Source: Virgibacillus sp. NKC19-3 | Lineage (GTDB): Bacteria > Bacillota > Bacilli > Bacillales > Amphibacillaceae | Assembly: GCF_019837165.1 (NCBI RefSeq) | Contig: NZ_JAGYHC010000001.1 | Span: 3,348,001-3,412,000 of the forward strand | Direction of reading: 5' to 3' | DNA length: 64,000 nt | Part shown: piece after piece, positions 54,275 through 63,555 of the stretch | Layout of the letters: each line of letters begins with the position of its first letter | Position numbering within the stretch: position 1 is the first letter of the stretch | Notes under the pieces: generated by a model | Database searches by the model: none | What the model was told of the DNA's origin: nothing | The model's input: the letters and a program-made list of their open reading frames with translations, nothing else | Translations under genes and position numbers: made by a program

Positions 54275-54513
54275 GTTGTTCTTCTCCTCGACCAACCATA
54301 TCTCTTACAACTCGACAAGTGGTCAGTATTGAATCATGATGACATTATAGAGCTAAGCAATCATTTTGAATGGGTTGCTCATAAAGCTCAGTTGCGAGAA
54401 CGAAATGAAAATAGATAAATGGAATAAATTTATAATTCCCTTCCCTTTTAAATACCCCCGATTACTACTTAATAATTAATCGACTGTAGGGTTATGCCAC
54501 ATAAGAAAGACAA

Positions 54514-54548
54514 AAATCTGCCGGATACATAATATCATCGGCAGATTT
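54514..54548 (-). terminator. Terminator after the 63-residue gene
   Basis: AAATCTGCCG/CGGCAGATTT stem (54514-54523 with 54539-54548), with T-rich flank on the minus strand. The same hairpin recurs in the duplicated copy at 59281. Confidence 0.8.
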
Positions 54549-54602
54549 AACGTATTTCTATTTCCATAAAACAGTCTATCTTACAAAACTCCGTTTTCTA
54601 AA

Positions 54603-54794
54603 TTAATCCTCCACAAGTTCCGTAAAAAATGGATAATACTTCAATATTTCCCCATAGGTCCCGGAATCCTTAATTGGCAAGCAATTATCCCTGTCAACAC
54701 ATCGAGAATGTGTAATCGTGTTAGCGATATCCAAAACGACCCGATCCTTTTTGCGAAAATAAGAGTGGCATACCGGGCATCTAATAAGATTCAT
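54603..54794 (-). CDS. Small zinc-ribbon-like protein, unknown
   Basis: A 63-residue protein opening with IRCPVCHSYFRKKDRVVLD; CPVC with later Cys-Asp and Cys residues could bind zinc. It ends SGTYGEILKYYPFFTELVED. AAAGGAG lies 15 bases before the ATG, rather far. A partial duplicate of its 3' end and terminator is at 59281-59440. Function unknown. Confidence 0.6.
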   Translation of the reverse strand: MNLIRCPVCHSYFRKKDRVVLDIANTITHSRCVDRDNCLPIKDSGTYGEILKYYPFFTELVED

Positions 54795-55003
54795 GAATGA
54801 TCGTCAGCTCCTTTATAACGGTTATAATAATTTATCTTTTCCCTCTAATATCTACTGGACTTATACATGTAATTTTTAATACTTATTTCACGAAAAAATA
54901 TCAATCAACTGCCCCATTTTCCTGCTCTCTGTTATTTTTACACATTAGATCAATCATGGGGTAGCGAATCGTATAATTGAAAGATTAAAGGTCCCTTAAA
55001 GTA

Positions 55004-55201
55004 AGCATTCTCTATCTCTAAAATAGCCTCATTATCTTAACTTTTTTCGATTATAAGAGTGAGTAAGACTGTTGAAGCACAGCCGAATTATGGCAGCTAA
55101 AGAGTTGCAGTCAGAAAAAATTTCCTCTCCACTTGAGGTAAAAGCATTAACCATATGAATAATACAGTATTTTCCTATCCTTTTTTATGAAACAAGTTGC
55201 A
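55004..55201. repeat. Dispersed repeat, copy 2 (longest)
   Basis: Positions 55004-55143 match 19772-19910; 55149-55201 matches 24347-24406. This copy joins the two segments and so shows that both come from one element. A frame on the minus strand (IFSDCNSLAAIIRLCFNSLT) is open across it, but no known family is recognised. Confidence 0.65.
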
Positions 55202-55284
55202 GAGTAATCGTTACTTCATCTCATTGTTTTAATACATCCATCATACTATAATTATGTTACTTTTTGGCAAAAAGTGTCTAGTTT

Positions 55285-55447
55285 TATCTATCCAAATAAA
55301 ACACGGAGTATCGCTTGTTTAACGAGCGCTCTTGCCATTCCTCTATATTCTCTACCATTGCTTCCATAATATTGCTTACCGTCTCTGCTGAGTATGATGA
55401 AGCCAGCATATGTTCAATCATTTTTTAAGTTCATCTAATTGATTCAT
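55285..55447 (-). pseudogene. IS256-family transposase scrap
   Basis: MNQLDELKK, then after a one-base shift IEHMLASSYSAETVSNIMEA and IEEWQERSLNKRYSVFYLD: the segment of IS256 transposases just before the first catalytic Asp. Only about 53 codons survive. Confidence 0.65.
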
Positions 55448-55512
55448 AAAATCTTTTTGGTTTATACTTTAGAGTTATACTGCCCTCCGCCAAAATCCGT
55501 AGATTCACTACA

Positions 55513-55806
55513 TTAAAATTCATTAAAAATCCTTACTTCAAATTGTTCACTCTTTGACAATTCTCTTATAAGGCTGCTATCAAATTCATCATCAATTATC
55601 TTGTTTATATAAATGCAATCCAGCTCACTTAATGGAAGATTGGTTAGTTCCTCTAGCTGATCTCTGCTTTTATATTTATCAATAAATATTTCTTTAATTT
55701 TGACATGGTGGGTCTCCAATTGTTTTATCAACTTATTTATATTTTCAATAGCTTTTTCTTGTTTTTCATTTTTATTTAACTGATAATATATTGCTACGTC
55801 GACCAT
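55513..55806 (-). CDS. Small resolvase-like protein next to the R-M operon
   Basis: A 97-residue protein whose layout (VDVAIYYQLN, a helix ending LIKQLETHHVKIKEIFID, RDQLEELTNLPLSELDCIYI, EQFEVRIFNE) resembles a shortened serine-recombinase N-terminal fold. The catalytic Ser normally in the first loop is not evident (YYQLNKNEKQ), so it is probably not an active recombinase. AAAGGA precedes the ATG at 55806. It is divergent from the methyltransferase, 120 bp apart, and might be a regulator of it (guess). Confidence 0.5.
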   Translation of the reverse strand: MVDVAIYYQLNKNEKQEKAIENINKLIKQLETHHVKIKEIFIDKYKSRDQLEELTNLPLSELDCIYINKIIDDEFDSSLIRELSKSEQFEVRIFNEF

Positions 55807-55926
55807 TGTAAATACACGTCCTTTGTATGTCATTATATCGGAAACTAGATATTTTAACACAAATCCGACTCATTGTTGATATTTTTTGCTATAATTATCA
55901 TATGAAGACAATCGGGAGTGAGAAAC

Positions 55927-56907
55927 ATGTACAGATTTATAGATTTATTCGCTGGAATAGGTGGAATCAGACTAGCATTTGAACCATATGGTGACTGCGT
56001 TTTTTCATCAGAGTGGGACATGAAAGCGCAGGAAACGTATTTTGCAAACTTTAAAGAAAAACCAGTTGGAGATATAAGACAAGTTAATGCAAACGATATT
56101 CCTGATCACGAAATATTATTGGCTGGTTTTCCCTGCCAGCCGTTCTCTTTAGCAGGAGTAAGTAAGAAGAAGAGTTTAGGAATGAAACACGGATTCCTTG
56201 ATGAAACGCAAGGAACATTATTTTTTGATATTGCAAGAATAATTAAAGAAAAAGAACCACAGGCATTTTTACTCGAAAACGTAAAAAACCTTAGAAGTCA
56301 TGACAAAGGTAAAACATTTAAGGTGATCAAAAAGGTGCTGGAAAAAGAACTAGGCTATACTATATATGATAAAGTACTTAATGCTAAAGGATTAGTTCCA
56401 CAAAATAGAGAACGTATTTATATTGTAGGTTTTAAAAAGCCATTGAAATTCGATTTTCCAGAGATTCCAGAGGAAGGACCACCATTAAAAACTATCTTGG
56501 AAGAGAGTGTTGATGAAAAATACACATTGTCGGATAAATTATGGAATTACTTACAAACCTATAAAGAGAAACATAGCAAAAAAGGAAATGGTTTTGGATA
56601 TGGAATTGCTGATTTAAATTCTCATAGCAGAACATTATCGGCTCGGTACCATAAAGATGGAAGTGAGATTTTAATATCACAAGGTAAAAATAAAAATCCT
56701 AGACGATTAACTCCTAAAGAATGTGCTCGATTGCAAGGATTTCCTAAAACGTTTAAGATTGAAGTAAGCGACACGGCTGCCTATAAACAATTTGGTAATA
56801 GTGTTGCTGTCCCCGTTGTAGAAAGAATAGCCCAAAATATAGTATATGCCATCGAACGGGATGATACAATTGAAAACGAGGAGGGGCAAGCCGAGCATGC
56901 AAAATAA
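55927..56907 (+). CDS. DNA (cytosine-5) methyltransferase, EcoRII/Dcm-like
   Basis: A 326-residue C5 methyltransferase. Motif I is [15 protein letters not shown], motif [13 protein letters not shown] with the nucleophile Cys, motif VI ENV, motif [15 protein letters not shown], and motif [12 protein letters not shown]. It protects the site cut by the nuclease downstream. The ATG at 55927 has GGGAG 8 bases upstream; the GTG at 55918 lies on that site. It overlaps the nuclease gene by 11 bp, so protection is made first. With an EcoRII-type partner, the site is probably CCWGG or CCNGG. Confidence 0.93.
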   Translation: MYRFIDLFAGIGGIRLAFEPYGDCVFSSEWDMKAQETYFANFKEKPVGDIRQVNANDIPDHEILLAGFPCQPFSLAGVSKKKSLGMKHGFLDETQGTLFFDIARIIKEKEPQAFLLENVKNLRSHDKGKTFKVIKKVLEKELGYTIYDKVLNAKGLVPQNRERIYIVGFKKPLKFDFPEIPEEGPPLKTILEESVDEKYTLSDKLWNYLQTYKEKHSKKGNGFGYGIADLNSHSRTLSARYHKDGSEILISQGKNKNPRRLTPKECARLQGFPKTFKIEVSDTAAYKQFGNSVAVPVVERIAQNIVYAIERDDTIENEEGQAEHAK

Positions 56908-58060
56908 CTTGGAAAATCTAACAAGTGCAATTGAGGCGGCCAGACAAAGTGGTCGCTTTTTTTGTAAGTTTTTATCTCCTAATGATTCAGGGGTGAACGG
57001 TTCACATCAAGATGGTGTCTACCTTAGCATAAAATCATGGGATATCTTTTTTAATGATATTCCAATTCCACAAACAGGTATTGAAGATAGGCATGTAAAG
57101 ATACATATAGACGATTGGAAAGAATTTGATAGTAGAATTGTATATTATACCTCTAAGAAAGAATTTAGAATCACCCGTTTCTGGTCAAATGCTCCATATG
57201 ATCGTAACGAAACAGTTGGCGCATTGATTATTTTTATACCACTGTCAGAGGAAGATTACAAAATTCATATTTTCAACACTGAAGATGAAATTGAAGAGTT
57301 CACACAAACATTTAATTTATCATTGGCGGATAATTTCAATGTCTACCATGAAGATGACGAGATTGTTGTTGAAGAAACATTTGAAGACAAAGTACATGAA
57401 TTAGTAGCAGGATATCAAGACTTCCCTCAGACTTCGGTGATGGCCGAAATATCCAGAAGGGTATTCATGGATTACCACAACAAAAAGAAAATACAACCTG
57501 ATAAAGACCTAATTAATTGGGTAGACACGGAATATACAGTTTTTAGATTAATAGAACTAGAAGTATATAAAGATAAACTCGTTAAACCGTTTGGAGAATT
57601 ACAACCGCTTCTTGACTTTGCTAGTAGTGCCTTAAACAGAAGAAAAAGCCGTGCAGGTCGAAGCCTAGAACATCATGTTAATTATATTTTTACTGATATT
57701 GGATTACCCTTCGATAATCCGGGACGAACAGAGGGAAGTAAGAAGCCGGACTTCTTACTTCCTTCAACTGATGATTATCAGAACCCTGACTTTGAAGAGA
57801 ATAACTTAATCTTACTCGGTGCCAAAACAACATGTAAAGATAGATGGAGACAGGTACTAAACGAAGGCGAAAGAGTAACACATAAGTATTTATTAACACT
57901 TCAACAAGGGATATCTGAAAACCAACTAGAAGAAATGGAAAATGCAAATTTACAACTAGTTGTTCCAAAACCCTACCATAAGCAATATCCAAAATCATAT
58001 CAAAGTAAATTATGGGCAGTCAGCCAATTTATAGATTTTGCGAGAGAAAAATATATATAA
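56897..58060 (+). CDS. Type II restriction endonuclease, EcoRII family
   Basis: A 387-residue two-domain nuclease. The N-terminal effector-like domain ([38 protein letters not shown]) is followed by the EcoRII C-terminal domain: [28 protein letters not shown], then [17 protein letters not shown] with the catalytic Lys/Arg cluster. The N-terminal domain makes EcoRII require a second copy of its site. The ATG at 56897 follows GAGGAGGGG inside the methyltransferase gene. Predicted site CCWGG or CCNGG. Confidence 0.92.
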   Translation: MQNNLENLTSAIEAARQSGRFFCKFLSPNDSGVNGSHQDGVYLSIKSWDIFFNDIPIPQTGIEDRHVKIHIDDWKEFDSRIVYYTSKKEFRITRFWSNAPYDRNETVGALIIFIPLSEEDYKIHIFNTEDEIEEFTQTFNLSLADNFNVYHEDDEIVVEETFEDKVHELVAGYQDFPQTSVMAEISRRVFMDYHNKKKIQPDKDLINWVDTEYTVFRLIELEVYKDKLVKPFGELQPLLDFASSALNRRKSRAGRSLEHHVNYIFTDIGLPFDNPGRTEGSKKPDFLLPSTDDYQNPDFEENNLILLGAKTTCKDRWRQVLNEGERVTHKYLLTLQQGISENQLEEMENANLQLVVPKPYHKQYPKSYQSKLWAVSQFIDFAREKYI

Positions 58061-58065
58061 ACTTC

Positions 58066-58087
58066 CCCGCCCCCCGCGGGTTTTTTA
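58066..58087 (+). terminator. Terminator of the restriction-modification operon
   Basis: GC-rich stem CCCGC/GCGGG with a C-rich loop followed by six T, directly after the endonuclease stop and facing the convergent vsr gene. Confidence 0.75.
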
Positions 58088-58495
58088 TTTTGACTTTTCA
58101 ATAAACTCTGAAATATTATAAATTACTTTATTCAAGTCTTCCTTTACTTCATGCTCCCATATTCGCATGAGGTTCCAACCCTTTTCATTGTAGTAGTCAT
58201 TCACTTCCCTATCCCGCTGAACGTTACTATTTAGTTTTCTCTCCCAAAATTCTCTGTTTGTACTTGGTAAATTTCCATGCAGAGGGCATTGGTGAAAAAA
58301 GCAAGAGTCAATAAAGATAACTGTTTTATATTTCTTTATTGAGATATCAGGTTTCCCCTTTAAATCTTTTATGTTCCTGCGGAAACGATACCCTTTATTC
58401 CATAGTTCCCTGCTGACAATCGACTCTAGTTTAGAAACAGACTTAATTGCCTTCATATTCTTCCTTCTTTGTTCCTTCGTTAAGTTATCGGTCAT
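58085..58495 (-). CDS. vsr: Very short patch repair endonuclease Vsr
   Basis: A 136-residue Vsr nuclease: RRKNMKAIKSVSKLE at the N-terminus, KGKPDISIKKYKTVIFIDSC with the catalytic Asp, FFHQCPLHG, and WERKLNSNVQRD with the zinc/active-site His and Cys. It nicks next to T:G mismatches made when 5-methylcytosine deaminates. It is convergent with the methyltransferase-nuclease pair, as in many Dcm-type systems, and repairs the damage their methylation causes. GAGG-type ribosome site before the ATG at 58495. Confidence 0.93.
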   Translation of the reverse strand: MTDNLTKEQRRKNMKAIKSVSKLESIVSRELWNKGYRFRRNIKDLKGKPDISIKKYKTVIFIDSCFFHQCPLHGNLPSTNREFWERKLNSNVQRDREVNDYYNEKGWNLMRIWEHEVKEDLNKVIYNISEFIEKSK

Positions 58496-59270
58496 ATTCT
58501 CACCTCTAAATTAATACTTCCCTTTTAAATTGTAAATCAACGATAAAACATTATACAGTGCTGGATTATAGAAAATTAAAGTTCTAAAAAATGATACCAA
58601 AAAGTTAAAGTCTGTGACTGTTATATCTGCTATATGTTTGGATGTTCGAAAGGTTATACTTGGATCTCCAACTAAAATGGGCATTCCAATTGGAACCAAC
58701 CTTCAGTAGTATCTTTGAATCAAGGTAACGTCATGAGCCCTGTGACAATAATTTTTATAATATTGATGTTTTACAATTTGATATATCTTAGGGTCAATAA
58801 AATGTCTTCTGTAAATAATAATTATCAACTTTTTTCTGAAATGTCCTACTTTTTTTGTAAACAATAGCACCATTTATGGAGAAAACATTAAAAAGAAAAA
58901 TAACAACTACAAATAATACTAAAATGAAGGGAAATGAAACAGATATGGAAAAAACGCAAATGATTTAGTTCTTTGCGTTTAATAAATTTTAGCATTTATA
59001 TTTTCAGCATCGCCCCTTTCTTACGGAAGAATGTTTTTGTAACAGAAATATACTTCATTAATAACTTACTTTGTTTATGGCAAACTAATAATGTAGGTAT
59101 TAGCATTTAATTTATGCACACTTTCCAATTCAAGCATTCCTTCCTCACTAAATAACTTGATAGTGTGCCACTTTATTCCATATATAAATTAAGTGAGCTA
59201 ATTGGCTATAAACTTCACTTGATACATCAGATAAGCATGTATATGCTTTTAGCACGCAAGAAAGCAAAAG
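58496..59270. other. Gene-poor AT-rich stretch
   Basis: No supported gene. A 62-codon minus frame (58511-58699) has no ribosome site. Around 59125-59205 the minus strand reads WHTIKLFSEEGMLELESVHK, coding-like but flanked by stops: a possible scrap of a lost gene. Confidence 0.35.
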
Positions 59271-59280
59271 AACGAGAAAG

Positions 59281-59440
59281 ACAAAAATCTGACGAATACA
59301 TAATATCATCGGCAGATTTTTAACGAGCTTTTATTTTTCTAAATCAAGCTATCTCCCACATTTTATTTCTCTAAGATTACTCCTCAACACTCTCTATAAA
59401 AAATGGATAATACTTCAATATTTCTTCATAGATCCCAGTT
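59281..59440. repeat. Duplicated, truncated copy of 54511-54660
   Basis: The hairpin AAAAATCTG..CATAATATCATCGGCAGATTT and the 3' end of the 63-residue gene recur here: the minus strand reads GIYEEILKYYPFFIESVEE then a stop, against TYGEILKYYPFFTELVED in the intact gene. The 5' two-thirds of the gene are missing. Confidence 0.75.
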
Positions 59441-59559
59441 TATCATTCTCCGCGAATATTTACTAAATTTTCTTATACATAAATAATTATTTACCGGCAA
59501 ATTAAAATTTTCTATTACTTGTTTCACAAAAGAAACACAAATCAACCCCTGCTCTATAA

Positions 59560-60060
59560 CCAAACATACTCCAACTCTTCACCGTTTTAACCGACACACC
59601 CTCTTGTTCCGCAATCTCCTTCTACCGACATTTTCTTGGTCACGAAGTACTTCACTCATTTTCGCTGATTCCCGGTCAGCGCCTTGTGAAAGCCCTTTCA
59701 AAAAATGCGATAAAAATCGTGAGGATCTTCAAGCTTTATGAATGAATAGACAGTAGTACCATTTTACAGGTAATTGCCATCATTTCTATCTCTTTCCTGT
59801 TCCTACGAATAGGTTGATTCTTTTTCTCTCGTTTGCTTTAGGTATTGATTAATTATATGGCTCTGAATGGTGTAATTAAAATAGGTTGCAAGCAGGCCAT
59901 TATCAGGCTGGTATTTCTCGTAGGGATTCCACATGGCAACTAATCCATGGGGGTAGAATTCTTGTTGAGGATCTATGATGTTCATTTTGTGGATCTGGTA
60001 ATAAACTCTGCGCTCATTTTGTTTGTAAATTTCTTCAAATGTCATTTTTTCATTAGTCAT
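59560..60060 (-). pseudogene. Sigma-70-family factor, decayed
   Basis: The first 85 residues (MTFEEIYKQNERRVYYQIHK, FYPHGLVAMWNPYEKYQPDN, LATYFNYTIQSHIINQYLKQ) are region 2 of a small sigma-70 factor. After EKESTYS come stops, but DPHDFYRIF, KGFHKALTGNQRKWVKYFVT and, one frame over, EIAEQEGVSVKTVKSW (region 4 helix-turn-helix) remain readable to about 59560. At least two stops and one frameshift. AGGAGGAG precedes the ATG at 60060, so a truncated product could still be made. Confidence 0.75.
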
Positions 60061-60346
60061 TAACCATACTCCTCCTAGTCTAAAAAGCTCCGCTGATTAG
60101 GCATTCAATATGTATTTACCCTTACCCATCATATATGCTTGTTCTGATTATACAATTCTCTTAACCTCCCTCTATTTACCTAGTAATAAAGAACTATTTT
60201 TAGTTTAATTTAAAATTGGTAACATTTGGCTAAACCGCCCAATTTGTCTGTTATTTATTTTTCAGTGAAATAAAACCTCCCATTTTGTCCGGTTTTCTAT
60301 TTTCCTAATGAAATCATGATATTTTACGCGAAAGAGAGCGTGATGC

Positions 60347-60739
60347 ATGATGGAAGGTTATCCAAAGCGGTTAGAAAACCTCCGGGAGAAAAAGGATTTA
60401 ACGATGAGGGAAATAAGTAGGAAGTTTGGATTTTCGGAAGACACCTATGGAAAATGGGAAAGAGGAGAGAGAATCCCTACCTTCGAAACCATGATGAAGC
60501 TGGCAGAATTACATCATGTTTCACTGGATTATCTCGCTTATGGCAAGGAATTTCAACAAAGTAAGGAAGAGCAGGAAAAGCAGAAAGCCTTCAACAACTG
60601 GATCAATGCCTTTAACATACATAAGATAGATGCTTCCATCCTTATGAAAAAAGAAATCCCCTTGATATTAACAAAAGAAGACTTGATGAATCTGCTTAAA
60701 AACCTTGAATGGACGGTGGAGCAAAGAGTACGGGAATAA
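60347..60739 (+). CDS. XRE-family regulator
   Basis: A 130-residue protein. The N-terminal Cro/CI domain (residues 5-62: LENLREKKDLTMREISRKFG, SEDTYGKWERGERIPTFETM, HHVSLDYLAYG) precedes a charged helical tail of unknown role. The start is one of two adjacent ATGs (60347 or 60350) with a weak AGAGAG ribosome site. It is divergent from the decayed sigma-factor gene across about 290 bp, so it may once have controlled it. Confidence 0.85.
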   Translation: MMEGYPKRLENLREKKDLTMREISRKFGFSEDTYGKWERGERIPTFETMMKLAELHHVSLDYLAYGKEFQQSKEEQEKQKAFNNWINAFNIHKIDASILMKKEIPLILTKEDLMNLLKNLEWTVEQRVRE

Positions 60740-61229
60740 AAAACGCAAGGGATCCAATGCTCCAATTCCCCTACCTGAAATAGAATAAGGAGCAGATTCA
60801 CCGCCCCCGCCCCCTCTTTTGCCCCTTATTTTTTCGTAAATTCTCCATCGGCTGTTATGCTATTACCTGCCAGATGTAATTGTCGGTTGCAATGATTATC
60901 TTTCTATATTTACACATGGAGATCCGATCAAAAAGCCTTTTGAAACGATTGCCATATCATAATCCTCTGACGAATTAACCCCTAAAGCAATTACACTTTT
61001 AAACCAGCTCAGACTTAAGGGGAAAGGCTTTGCCCTTCGTTTGCCCTCAGCTCTTGATTCCATTCCAAAATTGCTGATGTCAAAGCAGAGACAAGACGAA
61101 GAAAAACGGAAAGGGGAAAAACCGAGTATCTTTGATCGTTTCATAAGCTTTTCTTGTTACATAAATGATATAGTAAGTAGCATTAGTTTTATTATCTAAG
61201 TTCATTTAAGAACTTATGAGACACATATT
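60740..61229. other. Gene-poor stretch with a degraded plus-strand frame
   Basis: On the plus strand LPDVIVGCNDYLSIFTHGDP followed by IKKPFETIAIS and a stop, then ALRLPSALDSIPKLLMSKQR with QDEEKRKGEKPSIFDRF, look coding but are interrupted and match no family I know. The minus frame at 60896-61144 is their shadow. Confidence 0.35.
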
Positions 61230-62354
61230 CTACAGACCAAATCTATTAGGAGAAAGGTGATCAATTTCATAATGTGTCTTATTATTTATGACAAGATCCT
61301 TTGCAATTTCTCCCATTGCTGGTGATTGTGAAAATCCTTGGCCTGAAAATCCACATACCAAAACAATGTTCCTATTGACTTTTGGTACCCCTACAATTGG
61401 AAGTCCATCAGTTGTAAAACCTTCCATAAATGGATTAATTCTTATTGGGTCGGGATTTAGGTTTGGAAGTAGCTTTTTAACAGACTCCCTTACTCCCAAA
61501 ACATCCTTTACTGCGACATTTTTATCAAATAAGTCAGCATCTTTAATTTCTACTTTTTTTGAGTTATCACTTACTCTTACCATTCTTCCATCCATGGCTG
61601 GAGTGCCTTGTATATGGAACCCTTCACTCGATCGTGAAAAATTGGGAAACTTACTTTCTGCAAATTCTTCTGGTTTTTCTGGCATGAACCATGTCATCAT
61701 TAAACGATATACAGAGAATACATCATTCAAACTTGGAACCAATTTATTAGCCCACGGTCCAGTTGTAATAACAACCTTACCCACTCTATAAGTATGTTCT
61801 TCGGCATGAATTGTAACGCCTTGAGAATCTGCTAGAAGTTCATTGACCGGGGTATAAGAATAAATTCTTGCCCCCAATGATTGAGCATGATTGACGGCAG
61901 AAATTACTGTTTGTTCTGGACGAAGAATACCACCTTGTTCATCCTTTATCATGGCTTCTCCCTGTAATAAATGATGTTGTGGGTAACTTTTCATAGCCTG
62001 TTTGCCCTCTAATACTTCATGTGCTAAATTATATTTTTCAATACTGTACATTACGTTTTTCATACGGTCGGAATTCATATCTCCTATATCCAAAGATCCA
62101 CTGTTTGACAATAATTTCTGATTCGTCTTCTGTTCTAGCTCTCGGAACTTACTATACGACGCCTTTATGAAAGGAGTTTCTTCCACAAAAGGAGATGCAA
62201 TTCTAAAACGCCTAGACCCACCGCCATATGCGGAACGATCATGTCCAATCCCAAATTGTTCAAAGCCTAACACCGATACACCTTGACTGGCAAGCTGCCA
62301 TATTGTCATACTTCCCATTGTCCCTAATCCAATAACAGCCACATCAGCATCCAT
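61230..62354 (-). CDS. FAD-dependent amine oxidase, sarcosine/N-methyltryptophan oxidase family
   Basis: A 374-residue flavoprotein of the MSOX/MTOX (SolA) family. The dinucleotide motif GLGTMGS is at residues 9-15, the RSAYGGGSRRFRIA loop near the flavin at about 41-54, and the FAD-contacting CGFSGQGFSQSP near the C-terminus. The segment NPFMEGFTTDGLPIVG has Phe where covalent members have the flavin-linking Cys, so FAD may be held non-covalently. It would oxidise an N-methyl amino acid, releasing formaldehyde and peroxide. An oligopeptide-type transporter lies upstream. Confidence 0.88.
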   Translation of the reverse strand: MDADVAVIGLGTMGSMTIWQLASQGVSVLGFEQFGIGHDRSAYGGGSRRFRIASPFVEETPFIKASYSKFRELEQKTNQKLLSNSGSLDIGDMNSDRMKNVMYSIEKYNLAHEVLEGKQAMKSYPQHHLLQGEAMIKDEQGGILRPEQTVISAVNHAQSLGARIYSYTPVNELLADSQGVTIHAEEHTYRVGKVVITTGPWANKLVPSLNDVFSVYRLMMTWFMPEKPEEFAESKFPNFSRSSEGFHIQGTPAMDGRMVRVSDNSKKVEIKDADLFDKNVAVKDVLGVRESVKKLLPNLNPDPIRINPFMEGFTTDGLPIVGVPKVNRNIVLVCGFSGQGFSQSPAMGEIAKDLVINNKTHYEIDHLSPNRFGL

Positions 62355-62499
62355 ACTATTTCTCCTCTTATTTATTAATTTTCAAATAATAAAATTTAGA
62401 ACAAGACACTCCAAAGAACTGTATAAATATACAAAACCTTATATACTCCTTTATACGTTTGGTTGTGAACGTCAAGTGTAATTGAACGTTTTCTGCTAA

Positions 62500-63555
62500 T
62501 TAATTTTGAACACTTTTTGCTTGTTCATCCTCATTCATTTCTTCACCGAAAACAGATTTAATAGGTAAAGGAAAATGACATGCCACTTGATGATTTTCAC
62601 CAACTTCTTGAAGGACTGGTTCCTCTAATTTACATTTTTCTTGAGCATAAGGACATCTCTTTTGAAACCTACATCCACCAGATATGTTAATAGGATTTGG
62701 ATTATCGCCTTCCAGTATATTTAATCCTTCTTTATCCCTTTGTAAAGGGTCAGGTATTGGCACAGCATTTATTAACCCATCAGTGTAAGGATGTCTTGGT
62801 TCTGTATTAATCTTTTGTTTTGTAGTAAGTTCAACAACTTTACCTAAATACATTACAGCTATACGATCACTTATATGTTTTACTGCTGGTATTCCATGAG
62901 CTATAAAGACATAGGTTAGATTATATTCCTTTTGTAAATTTGACAGGAGGTTTAGTATTTGCGCCTGAATAGATACATCTAATGAAGAGACAGGTTCGTC
63001 ACAGACTATTACTTTTGGCTCTAATACAACTGCCCTTGCAATGCAAATTCTTTGTTTTTGACCTCCACTAAATTCATGGGGATACCTTTGCGCGTGTGAT
63101 TTATCTAAACCCACCTCAGTTAATACATTATATATTTTGTTTTTTAATTCTTTTTTAGACATTGCTTCATGAGTAATTAAAGGTTCAGCAATAATATCAA
63201 AAACCTTCATTCCAGGATTTAATGAAGACACCGGGTCTTGGAAGATCATTTGTATATTTTTCCTTGTACCCCGTATTTCCTTTTCTTTTAAGCTAGTTAA
63301 ATCAGTACCATTATAAATCACCTTTCCCTCTGTAGGTTCTAGTAATTGCATAATGAGATTCCCTAGGGTTGATTTGCCACACCCCGATTCACCAACAATA
63401 CCTAAAGTTTCCCCTTCATTAACTGATAAGTCTATTCCATCCACTGCATGTAAATACTGCTTGTCTGAACTAAACCAGCTTTTGGTTAAATGAAAATGTT
63501 TTTTCAATCCTTTAATTTCAAGTATACTTCTTTCTTCATTGTCAATTTTATTCAT
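62500..63555 (-). CDS. Oligopeptide/dipeptide ABC transporter ATPase (OppF/DppF type)
   Basis: A 351-residue ATPase. Walker A is GESGCGKST, the Q-loop [13 protein letters not shown], the signature [15 protein letters not shown], and Walker [13 protein letters not shown]. The C-terminal extension with [14 protein letters not shown] is the cysteine-rich segment typical of Opp/Dpp ATPases, which can hold an iron-sulfur cluster. It powers peptide (or opine/amine) import together with the partner at 63548. The two genes overlap by 8 bp. Confidence 0.93.
   Translation of the reverse strand: MNKIDNEERSILEIKGLKKHFHLTKSWFSSDKQYLHAVDGIDLSVNEGETLGIVGESGCGKSTLGNLIMQLLEPTEGKVIYNGTDLTSLKEKEIRGTRKNIQMIFQDPVSSLNPGMKVFDIIAEPLITHEAMSKKELKNKIYNVLTEVGLDKSHAQRYPHEFSGGQKQRICIARAVVLEPKVIVCDEPVSSLDVSIQAQILNLLSNLQKEYNLTYVFIAHGIPAVKHISDRIAVMYLGKVVELTTKQKINTEPRHPYTDGLINAVPIPDPLQRDKEGLNILEGDNPNPINISGGCRFQKRCPYAQEKCKLEEPVLQEVGENHQVACHFPLPIKSVFGEEMNEDEQAKSVQN

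Noticed and set aside
58511-58699. 62-codon minus-strand frame downstream of vsr
   Set aside because: No ribosome site and no family; composition is that of AT-rich non-coding DNA.
60896-61144. 82-codon minus-strand frame
   Set aside because: Shadow of a more coding-like plus-strand relic in the same place.
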